64,000 nt of DNA, taken from positions 124,001 to 188,000 of the forward strand of contig NZ_JYLK01000013.1 of the NCBI RefSeq assembly GCF_001439805.1, in the 5' to 3' direction. This document shows positions 22,501-27,012 of the stretch, in pieces; positions within the stretch are counted from its first letter, which is position 1, and each line of letters starts with the position of its first letter. The notes beneath the pieces were generated by a model. The model had not been told where the DNA came from, did no database searches, and saw only the letters and a program-made list of their open reading frames with translations. This stretch comes from Pseudomonas trivialis (GTDB lineage: Bacteria; Pseudomonadota; Gammaproteobacteria; Pseudomonadales; Pseudomonadaceae). The position numbers and the translations under genes were made by a program.

Positions 22501-24604
22501 TTTTCTGCAGGACGGCGTCACTGGCGTCCAGCCGATAGGCCTGTTGCATCCAGCACAAGCGGTTGACCAGTGCACGATGGCTGTTGCCGGCGCCCTTGGG
22601 CTTGCCGGTGGAACCGGAGGTGTAGATCACGTAGGCGAGGTTCAGCGCATCGACGTCGACCTGGGGCGCGCGCGGACTGAAGGCGTCGAACCCGCTCAGC
22701 GCAGGGTCGAGCACCATGGCCTGCAGGCCGTCCATTGGCAGCAACGTCAGCAGGGCCTCCTGAGTGAGCAGCAGCGCGACGCCGCTGTCTTCGATCATGT
22801 AGGCCAGGCGCTCGCGCGGGTACTCCGGGTCCAGCGGCACGTAGGCGCCACCGGCCTTGAGGATCGCCAGCAGGCCCACCACCATTTCGACGGAGCGCTC
22901 GACGCAGATGCCCACCAGCACGTCAGGGCCGACACCGCGCTCGCACAGGGCATTGGCCAATTGGTTGGCGCGGGTGTCGAGTTCGCTATAGGTCAAGGTG
23001 CTGGCGCCAAACACCAGCGCGGGTGCGTGCGGGGTACGTTGCACCTGTTCGGCGATCAACTGATGCAGGGCGCGTTCGCCGGGGTAATGTTCGGCGGTCT
23101 GGTTCCAGGTCTGCACCAGCACCTTTTGCTCGCTTTCGTCGAGCATCCGCAACTCGCCGACACGCTGTTCGCCGTCGCTGCACATGGCCTGCAACAGGCT
23201 GATCCAGTGACGCGCCATGCGCTCGATGGTCGACGCGTCGAACAGGTCGTTGGCGTAGGTCAGCGCGGCATGCAGGGTGCCGGACTTTTCCCAGGTATCC
23301 AGGCTCAGGTCGAACTGGGTGGTGCGGCCCTGCCACTCCACCTCGGACAGCGCGAGGCCCGAGGCGGTGCTCACCGACGTCATATCGGCCACCACCGGCT
23401 GGTGGTTGTACATCACCTGGAACAGCGGCGTGTGGCTGAGGCTGCGCTCCACCTTGAGCGCTTCCACCAGGCGCTCGAACGGCAGTTCCTGATGCGCCTG
23501 GGCGCCGAGCGCATGTTCCTTGATGCCTTGCAGCAACTCGCCGATGCGCGTCTGCCCGGTCAGCTCGGTGCGCAGCACCTGGGTGTTGACGAAAAAGCCG
23601 ATCAGCCCTTCGACCTCGCTGCGATTGCGGTTGGCAATCGGCACGCCGATGCGAATATCGCCCTGGCCCGTGTAGCGATGCAGCAGCACATTGAACGCAC
23701 CAAGCAGCAGCATGAACAGGGTGACGTTGTGTGTTTGTGCACAGCGACGCAGTTGGGCGGCCAGCGCGGGATCAATCGCGAAGTTGTGGCGCGTGCCCCG
23801 GTAACTCGGCATCGCCGGGCGTGGGCGATCGGTGGGCAACTCCAGCACCGGGTGTTCATCGCCCAGGCGCGCCTGCCAGTAATCGAGCTGACGGGCCTGC
23901 TCTCCGGCCTCCAGCCAGCGGCGCTGCCACAGGGCGTAGTCGCTGTACTGGATCGGCAGCGCCGGCAGTTGCGGCGTCTCGTTGCGTTCATGGGCGTCGT
24001 AGAAACGGATGAACTCGTCGATCAGCACGTTCATCGACCAGCCATCGGAGACGATGTGGTGCAGGGTCAACAGCAGGACATGCTCGCGGTCGTCGAGCTT
24101 GAGCAATTGCACGCGCAGCAGCGGGCCGGTTTCCAGATTGAATGGCAGCAGTGCTTGTGCGGTGGCCGCCGCCGCGATTGCCTGTTCGCGCGCGGCGGGC
24201 GCCAGGCTGCCGAGGTCCGACTGTTCAATCACCAACGACGGCTCGACGGCGACCTGCAGCAGGCGCTCGTCGGCCTGACGCTGGAACACCGTGCGCAGGG
24301 TTTCGTGGCGCGCGATCAGGCTGGCGAAGGCCTGCTCCATGGCGGCCACACTCAGCGCGCCCTTGAGCCGCACCGCACCGGGCAGGTTGTAGGCGCCGCT
24401 GGTCGGGTCCAGCTGCCAGAGAAACCACATGCGCTGCTGCGCATGGGACAGCGCCTGGCGGTCCTGCGCCTCCACGCCTGCCGGGATCGGAAACCGGGAA
24501 AAATCCACCCCTTCCTTCTGCAATGCCTGCAGGAACAGCTGGCGTTTTTCCAGGGGCAACCCGATAAACCGGCGAGCAAGTTTCAAGGAGTCTTCAGCAT
24601 TCAT
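10571..24604 (-). CDS. pvdI: Pyoverdine side-chain NRPS, four-module synthetase with one epimerase
   Basis: Protein of 4677 residues starting at the ATG of MNAEDSLKL; a longer frame reaches 24637, but the N-terminus from this Met is the form I recall for PvdI/PvdJ. Domain order is C-A-T-E, C-A-T, C-A-T, C-A-T. The first carrier has GGDS (Ser1044), the form that precedes epimerases. The E domain (about 1085-1525) shows HHLVVDAVSW. The next C domain has a divergent HHILMDGWS and is likely the D-L type. Other carrier serines are Ser2534, Ser3562 and Ser4617. Pocket residues are DVWHVSLID (Ser, epimerised to D-Ser), DGEDHGTVV (Lys), DILQLGLIW (Gly) and DGEVCGGVT (formyl-hydroxyornithine inferred). 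The acidic C-terminal tail is probably a docking helix for PvdJ. Expression is expected to be iron-regulated through PvdS. It would receive the chromophore-precursor acyl peptide from PvdL, which is not in this window. Confidence 0.94.
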   Translation of the reverse strand: MNAEDSLKLARRFIGLPLEKRQLFLQALQKEGVDFSRFPIPAGVEAQDRQALSHAQQRMWFLWQLDPTSGAYNLPGAVRLKGALSVAAMEQAFASLIARHETLRTVFQRQADERLLQVAVEPSLVIEQSDLGSLAPAAREQAIAAAATAQALLPFNLETGPLLRVQLLKLDDREHVLLLTLHHIVSDGWSMNVLIDEFIRFYDAHERNETPQLPALPIQYSDYALWQRRWLEAGEQARQLDYWQARLGDEHPVLELPTDRPRPAMPSYRGTRHNFAIDPALAAQLRRCAQTHNVTLFMLLLGAFNVLLHRYTGQGDIRIGVPIANRNRSEVEGLIGFFVNTQVLRTELTGQTRIGELLQGIKEHALGAQAHQELPFERLVEALKVERSLSHTPLFQVMYNHQPVVADMTSVSTASGLALSEVEWQGRTTQFDLSLDTWEKSGTLHAALTYANDLFDASTIERMARHWISLLQAMCSDGEQRVGELRMLDESEQKVLVQTWNQTAEHYPGERALHQLIAEQVQRTPHAPALVFGASTLTYSELDTRANQLANALCERGVGPDVLVGICVERSVEMVVGLLAILKAGGAYVPLDPEYPRERLAYMIEDSGVALLLTQEALLTLLPMDGLQAMVLDPALSGFDAFSPRAPQVDVDALNLAYVIYTSGSTGKPKGAGNSHRALVNRLCWMQQAYRLDASDAVLQKTPFSFDVSVWEFFWPLMTGARLVVAAPGEHREPARLIETIGRHAITTLHFVPSMLQAFIHEPGVQACASLKRIVCSGEALALDAQQQVFARLPATALYNLYGPTEAAIDVTHWTCVDEGADSVPIGRPIANLATYVLDAQLNPVPAGVSGELYLGGIGLARSYHRRPALTAERFVPSPFITGERLYRTGDRVRQRVDGVIDYLGRLDHQVKLRGLRIELGEIETRLMQHPQVREAVVLVHGGKQLVAWLVPEGEAPTALNTWLLGSLPEYMVPTHFVHLSKLPVTANGKLDRRALPAPDAAPQQAFVPAQNALQKTLAAIWADVLGVEQVGLDDNFFELGGDSIISIQVVSRARQAGIRLSPRDLFQYQNVRSLALVASVEQASLIDQGPVQGEVRLTPVQQHFFAQAIPARHHWNQSLLLTPRETLAPARLEAALTQLINHHDALRLRFVSQADGWTQSHAAPVAEAALWQSRADSDAELAALCDEAQRSLDLAQGPLLRAALVNMADGTQRLLLVIHHLVVDAVSWRILLEDLQQACRDAALPAKTSAYQHWAQHLHDHAQTLNAQLPYWQAQTVDTELPCDHPEGGLQNRLGSRIEVRLDAEHTRQLLQDAPAAYRTQVNDLLLTALARVISRWSAQPAALIQLEGHGREDLFDSLDLSRTVGWFTSLFALRLEAGGELSGAIKAVKEQLRAVPDKGIGYGLLRYLGTPDAGAALSNLAAPRITFNYLGQFDRQFDESALFVPATQGSGQAQDPEAPLANWLTVEGQVYGGELALQWGFSREMFDAATIQRLADEYAVELKALIAHCCATPAGQVTPSDFPLARLTQQQLDALPVPGPAIADLYPLSPMQQGMLFHTLYEPEAQAYINQLRVDIEGLDLLKFGRAWQAALDRHDILRSSFHWLGLDSAHQLIQRQVDLQLQVIEDPGADVDALADAEREQGFQLDCAPLFRLLLVRGAGAAWHLVFTSHHILMDGWSNAQLLGEVIAHYAGHAVPAPVGQFRDYLGWLQQQASGEAFWKTALAPVQAPTLLADALRAPVDGVGMADHPVALDSEFSAALGTFARQHKVTLNTVLQGAWSLLLQRYTGQDCVVFGATVAGRSAPLPGIEQQLGLFINTLPIISAASPAQSTGAWLGELQALNLSLRDHEQVPLYNIQGWAGQQGAALFDTLLVFENFPVAEALKQGAPAGLTFGALHNHERTSYPLTLGIELGERLRLEFSYDRTRFSAAQVTRLSANLQHLLAQMMANADSCLGNLQLLDASAQREVLALSQQPDAAPRPLRVHERIAAQALATPSALAVQAGSERLDYAALNARANRLAHRLLALGVGPGQRVGLASRRGPQLIVSLLAVLKSGAAYVPLDPSYPADRLAYMLADSRLDLLLSETGLLAELPLPPGLTRLAFSGGGEELADYPSSNPPNHAQAADLAYVIYTSGSTGQPKGVAIDHAALGQFCDSAHSYSQLSAEDRVLQFATFSFDGFVEQCYPPLCAGAALIMRGDELWDAGQLAREIVEQGVTLADLPAAYWYLLATECAVDRRSLGNLRQVHVGGEAMAVEGVRAWHAAGLGTVRLLNTYGPTEATVVSSVHDCQLADAGDAFGVPIGRAIAGRALYVLDSGFELLATDGVGELCIGAHAGLAQGYFERAALTAERFLPDPFSSVPGARLYRSGDLARYTEAGALEYVGRIDHQVKIRGFRIEMGEIEAGLQALPQLREAAVLALPGATGAQLVAYVVAAPAHSLDTQALAAILRRSLPDYMVPAQWVVLDALPLNINGKLDRRALPAPDLNLTRQAYRAPQSPLQQQLAVIWQRVLQVEQVGLDDHFFERGGHSLLATQVVSRVRHELALEVPLRALFEQPTLEAFALACAGVQADTAPALTAIGRDQPLALSFAQERQWFLWQLDPTSAAYHVPTALHLRGQLDTAALERALQCLVQRHEPLRTTFVEEGERTWQMIHASLALPIERQAIDALAIEQAVAQEIQRPFDLRNGPLMRVKLLEIDAGHQVLVITQHHIISDGWSMHVMVDELVALYQGHAPLPALPIQYADYAQWQRDWMAAGEQQRQLDYWRARLGSEHSLLELPLDHPRPAVQSHRGARRQIHLDAALVTELKALAQRQDVTLFMLLLASFQTLLHRYSGQSEVRVGVPIANRNRLETERLVGFFVNTQVLQANLHGQMPFDQLLAQVKQRALQAQAHQDLPFEQLVEALQPARSLSHNPLFQVMFNHQDTLRTAPLQVAGLDLQPVDWAAHTTQFDLNLETEESADGLWASLTYATDLFLPATVERMAEHWHTLLHAVVRDASQALDELTLLSAPQCRQMLEDWNRTQVDYPRERCVHQLFEAHALAQPEASAVQFNGDALSYGELNRRANGLAHRLVAAGVGPDVLVAVHVERSLAMVVGLLAVLKAGGAYVPLDPQFPADRLAFMLDDSRARVLLTQPQLVGRLTLPDGVQVLTIDSAETAEHNPQVEVAPQHLAYVIYTSGSTGKPKGVMVPHQALCSFASGMAATLEIGREARMLSLTTFSFDIFALELYVPLTVGATVLLSGQEMALDPEAIIDLARDQAATVLQATPSSWRMLLESPRAQWLSGIKRLCGGEALPADLAQRMLDLQGPVWNLYGPTETTIWSAAHRLTTAQPFVGRPVANTTLFILNAGLTPSPVGAAGELLIGGVGLARGYHARPALTAERFVPNPYGAPGERLYRTGDLARYRADGVVAYIGRVDHQVKVRGFRIELGEIEACLRKLAGVREAVVLADNDRLIAYLVTAEPQPQASYKAALREHLPDYMVPAQVMFLDSLPLTPNGKLDRKALPKVDAALPSKGHVPPVSVREQQVAAIWADVLGVPQVGLDDHFFELGGHSLLATRVVSRVRQALALEVPLKRLFEQPLLGDFVRALGEEAVVAPPLVAVDRSQPLPLSYAQERQWFLWQLDPESAAYHIPSALRLRGPLDLAALQRSVDTLLARHESLRTHVRQEGGATVQVIEASGLIEVEVSDSDEARLKADIAQIIGQPFDLLRGPVLRVRLLRLAAHEHVLVLVQHHIVSDGWSMQLMVEELVQMYAAFSHGRMPALPALPIQYADYAVWQRNWMQAGEKARQLAYWREQLGGPQPVLELPFDYLRPAVQSHRGARLGIELPAPLLADLRRLAQRCEVTLPMLLLASYQALLHRYSGQEDVRVGVPIANRNRLETEGLIGFFVNTQVLKADIHGQMSVEQLLQQTRQRALEAQAHQDLPFEQLVEALQPERSLSLSPLFQVLFNHRQTSVDSHLQRLDELNIEVLSWDEDIAQFDLALDVEESHHALRASLNYATDLFAPATIERMAGHWQNLLRAMVADRQQNIGALNLLDADEQRHILQLWDRTDSGFAAERLVHELFADRARETPQAVAVKFAAQTLTYGELDSQANRLAHALIAQGVGPEVRVAIAMPRSAEIMVAFLAVMKAGGVYVPLDIEYPRDRLLYMLQDSRAQLLLTHTCALQQLPIPQGLATLAIDRTEDWAGYSGTPPVVALHGDNLAYVIYTSGSTGMPKGVAVSHGPLVAHIIATGERYETGPADCELHFMSFAFDGSHEGWMHPLINGASVLIRDDSLWLPEYTYQQMHRHNVTMAVFPPVYLQQLAEHAERDGNPPAVRVYCFGGDAVAQASYDLAWRALKPTYLFNGYGPTETVVTPLLWKARQGDPCGAVYAPIGTLLGNRSGYVLDAQLNLQPIGVAGELYLGGEGVARGYLERPALTAERFVPDPFGKPGSRVYRSGDLTRGRPDGVVDYLGRVDHQVKVRGFRIELGEIEACLREQDNVGETVVVAQDGPTGKQLVAYVVAAEAVADQAEWRDTLRRALKMRLPDYMVPAHLVFLAQMPLTPNGKLDRKALPVPDASQMQQRYVAPVSELEQQIAAIWADILHLPQVGLNDNFFEVGGHSLLAIQITSRVQAELGLEVPLMELFQTESLQAYVQAAATLRAGSVEDFDDLRDFLSELEAI

Positions 24605-24659
24605 TTCAAAGGATCCGGAGCAATAGGCAGGAAGCACAAAGGCACGTCGTCCCTATAAA

Positions 24660-24683
24660 ACGAACCGCGAAGGGAAAAATTAG
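24660..24683 (-). promoter_or_regulatory. Candidate PvdS (iron-starvation sigma) promoter of pvdI
   Basis: On the minus strand CTAATTTTTCCC (24683-24672) is followed by CGT at 24662-24660, 56 bp before the pvdI start codon. It resembles the iron-starvation box, TAAAT-N16/17-CGT. It is imperfect: TAATT instead of TAAAT, and 15 bases rather than 16-17 to CGT. Position and context (a pvd NRPS gene) support it. Confidence 0.42.
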
Positions 24684-24760
24684 CGGGGGGAAAGGCGCGA
24701 AGCGAGCTGTCACGAGGGGTTACATCAAATCCGGGAACGTGGCAGTAACCCGAGCTAGCA

Positions 24761-24795
24761 TTGACGCACACCACTTTTTGCAACTACATTTAGTT
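24761..24795 (+). promoter_or_regulatory. hicAB promoter with overlapping operator palindrome
   Basis: TTGACG (24761-24766) matches a sigma-70 -35 at 5 of 6 positions. After an 18-bp spacer TACATT (24785-24790) can serve as -10. An inverted repeat AACTA-CATT-TAGTT (24782-24795) covers this -10. HicB antitoxins carry a DNA-binding domain and commonly repress their own operon, so this is a plausible HicB operator. It lies 17 bp before the hicA start codon. Confidence 0.55.
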
Positions 24796-24811
24796 ACAGG
24801 CAAGGATCGCC

Positions 24812-25063
24812 GTGTCCAAAAATGAAAAGCTGCTGGCCAAACTGCTCAACGAGCACATGGCCTTTACCTGGCCCGAGCTCGTCACGCTATTGCGTCGTCT
24901 CGGTTACACACAACTGGAAGGGGCTGGAAGTCGCGTCAAGTTCGACATCGGCGACCCGACGGCAATGATCACCTTGCACAAGCCTCACCCCGGCAACGAA
25001 CTGAAGCATTACATTCGGCGCCAGATCATCGAACAATTGAAATCAGGAGACCTGATTCAGTGA
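24812..25063 (+). CDS. hicA: HicA-like mRNA interferase toxin
   Basis: An 83-residue protein with a GTG start preceded by AAGGA at 24802-24806. The fold signature of HicA (small double-stranded-RNA-binding-like domain) is suggested by the WPELVTLLRRLGY helix, the glycine-serine turn GAGSRVKF, and a following strand with LHKPHPG then a terminal helix. HicA toxins cleave mRNA. Canonical members have His in the GSH turn; here it is GSR, so the histidines available are in LHKPHP. The stop codon overlaps the hicB start (GTGA), a typical toxin-first coupled pair. The gene lies between divergent pvdI and convergent MATE genes. Confidence 0.8.
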   Translation: MSKNEKLLAKLLNEHMAFTWPELVTLLRRLGYTQLEGAGSRVKFDIGDPTAMITLHKPHPGNELKHYIRRQIIEQLKSGDLIQ

Positions 25064-25425
25064 ACAACCAACTGAAACACAACGGCTACATCGGCTCTAT
25101 CGAAGCCAGCCTCGAAGACAACTGCCTGTTCGGCAAAGTCCTGTTCATCAAGGCGCTGGTGAGCTACGAAGGCAAGACAGTCGCCGAGCTGGACGCGGCG
25201 TTCCAGGAGGCGGTGGACGATTACCTCGCCACCTGCCAGGCGCTTGGGCAAACACCGGAAAAACCCTGCAAGGGGTCGTTCAATGTGCGGGTCGGGCATG
25301 ACCTGCATCTGGCGGCAGCCCTTGAAGCCACCCGCAAGAACGTCACGCTCAACGACCTGACCCGGCAGGCGTTGAACGAATTTCTGCAACAGCACGGCAA
25401 GGCGCCCTGCCCGGCTATTGGTTGA
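25060..25425 (+). CDS. hicB: HicB-like antitoxin
   Basis: Protein of 121 residues, GTG start overlapping the hicA stop by 4 bp. The N-terminal half (GYIGSIEASLEDN, FQEAVDDYLATC) matches the HicB degenerate RNase H-like fold that inhibits HicA. The C-terminal part, from about residue 72 (SFNVRVGHDLHLAAALEA) to FLQQ, looks like a ribbon-helix-helix DNA-binding domain, which would allow repression of the operon promoter. The pair likely forms a type II toxin-antitoxin system. Convergent with the MATE gene, separated by a strong hairpin. Confidence 0.8.
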   Translation: MNNQLKHNGYIGSIEASLEDNCLFGKVLFIKALVSYEGKTVAELDAAFQEAVDDYLATCQALGQTPEKPCKGSFNVRVGHDLHLAAALEATRKNVTLNDLTRQALNEFLQQHGKAPCPAIG

Positions 25426-25432
25426 CCGGCCT

Positions 25433-25456
25433 GGCCGCCAGCCGGCGCTGGCGGCC
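25433..25456. terminator. Hairpin between convergent hicB and MATE genes
   Basis: Perfect 10-bp GC-rich stem (GGCCGCCAGC, 25433-25442; GCTGGCGGCC, 25447-25456) with a four-base loop. It sits just after the hicB stop and 6 bp from the MATE stop. Neither strand has a U-tract, so it may be a bidirectional weak terminator or an mRNA 3'-end stabiliser. Confidence 0.5.
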
Positions 25457-25462
25457 CCCCTG

Positions 25463-26818
25463 TCAGATCAAACGCTTGATCTGCTTGTGGCGCCACACCA
25501 GGCGGTAGTAGGCGATCTGCAGGGCCAGCATCGTCAGGTAGGTCACCGGAAACGCCATCCACACGCCTTCGAGGCCGAAGTGCGCATTGAGCAGGTACGC
25601 CACCGGCAGCTCGACAAACAACACACAGACAATCGAGATCACCACCGGCATCAGCACCACGCCGCTGGCGCGCATGATGCCGCCGATCACCGCCTGGAAG
25701 CCGAACACGAGGATGCTCCACAGCATGATGTGCAACAGGTGTTCGGCATTGACCCGTGCGGTGTCGTCGGTGATGAACAGCCCCAGCAACCAGTGTGACA
25801 GGCCATAACCCAGCACGATCAAGCCGCCGGTCAGGCAGGTGTTGATCAACAGCCCGGCGCGCAGGATCGGGCCGATGCGCTCCACGCGCCCCGCGCCAAT
25901 CGCCTGAGCGCCAAGGATCGAGGCGGTGATGGCAATCGACAATGCCGGGAATTGCACATAGTTGACGATCTGCGTCACCGCGCCATAGGCCGCCGTGGCC
26001 TGGGAACCGTGACCGTTGACCAGGGCCAGAATCACCAGCTCCGACAACGACAGCACCACCATCTGCAGCCCGGTCGGCAGGCCGATGCGCAGCACCTTGC
26101 CGAGGATTGCCCGGTCCAGGCGCAACGCCGCGAGCAGTTGGCGATCTGGCGCCATCACGTGCTTTTTATGGCGCAGACGCAGGATCAAAAACAGCATCGC
26201 CAGCGTGTTGCCCACCAGCCCCGCATATACCGCGCTCTGGATGCCCATGGGCGGCAGGCCGATCCAGCCGCGAATCAACGCAGGGGTCAGCAGCAGCCCC
26301 GTCAGGGTCGAGACCATCAGTGCCAGCAATGGCGACACCGTATCGCTGACTCCGCGCAGCAACTGGGTATAAAGGATGAATACCAGCAGCAGCGGCATGA
26401 TCAACATCATGACCTGCGCGTAACCCACCGCGTCGTCGAGCACGTCCAGCGGTGTGCCCAGCGCCTGCAGTGCCGGTCGTGCAAACAGGCTGCCCAACAC
26501 GGCCGCGATGACACCCACCAGCGCGCCGAGAGTCAGCGTGGCACCGGTAATGACCTTGACCATGCCCGTCTCGCCCGCACCCCACGCCTGGCCGATCAAT
26601 ACCGAAGCGCCCGCCCCCAGACCAATCACCAGGGCAATGAAGAAGAACACGATGGGAAACATCCCCGACACCGCCGCCAGCGCCTGGGTGCCGAGCATCT
26701 GCCCGACATAAATGCCGTTGAGCGTGCCGGAAAAGCTTTGCAGGAAGTTGGACAGCACCATCGGTGCGAGAAAGAACAGGTAGGTTTGCCACAGCGGGCG
26801 TTGCACAAGGTTTTGCAT
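25463..26818 (-). CDS. MATE family multidrug/Na+ (H+) antiporter
   Basis: Protein of 451 residues, the usual size for MATE exporters, with about 12 hydrophobic segments arranged as two similar halves. The first half shows LWQTYLFFLAPMVLSNFLQSFSG and the pattern G.GASVLIGQAWGAG typical of the NorM/DinF superfamily. The second half repeats it in TASILGAQAIGAGR. It would export cationic compounds across the inner membrane, driven by an ion gradient. It is monocistronic here; there is no regulator beside it, so its substrate cannot be inferred. It faces the chemoreceptor gene divergently across 194 bp. Confidence 0.88.
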   Translation of the reverse strand: MQNLVQRPLWQTYLFFLAPMVLSNFLQSFSGTLNGIYVGQMLGTQALAAVSGMFPIVFFFIALVIGLGAGASVLIGQAWGAGETGMVKVITGATLTLGALVGVIAAVLGSLFARPALQALGTPLDVLDDAVGYAQVMMLIMPLLLVFILYTQLLRGVSDTVSPLLALMVSTLTGLLLTPALIRGWIGLPPMGIQSAVYAGLVGNTLAMLFLILRLRHKKHVMAPDRQLLAALRLDRAILGKVLRIGLPTGLQMVVLSLSELVILALVNGHGSQATAAYGAVTQIVNYVQFPALSIAITASILGAQAIGAGRVERIGPILRAGLLINTCLTGGLIVLGYGLSHWLLGLFITDDTARVNAEHLLHIMLWSILVFGFQAVIGGIMRASGVVLMPVVISIVCVLFVELPVAYLLNAHFGLEGVWMAFPVTYLTMLALQIAYYRLVWRHKQIKRLI

Positions 26819-27012
26819 GAAAAAAGGTGCCTCGAAGAACTAACGCATCCGAAGGTTATACCGTATGTGGATCCATTGCTCCCACGCTTGATCGATTTGC
26901 TCAATGAGAGGTAAGCGAATTACTGATTGGACGCGCCCGCTGCGGATGAGTAGATTTCACGCCTGGGATAGCTATTAGCCATCACCCCTCTCCCTCTGGA
27001 ATCGAGCCTCAC

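Noticed and set aside
18464..24658. Very long open frame on the plus strand antisense to pvdI (and similar ones at 3737-6766, 13922-17005, 36957-40076)
   Set aside because: They lie wholly opposite clear NRPS or RND genes, are His/Gln/Arg-rich and low in complexity, and follow from GC-rich codon bias. No domain is visible.
26819..27012. FliA-type flagellar promoter before the chemoreceptor
   Set aside because: Neither the TAAA -35 nor a GCCGATAA-like -10 at the right spacing was found.
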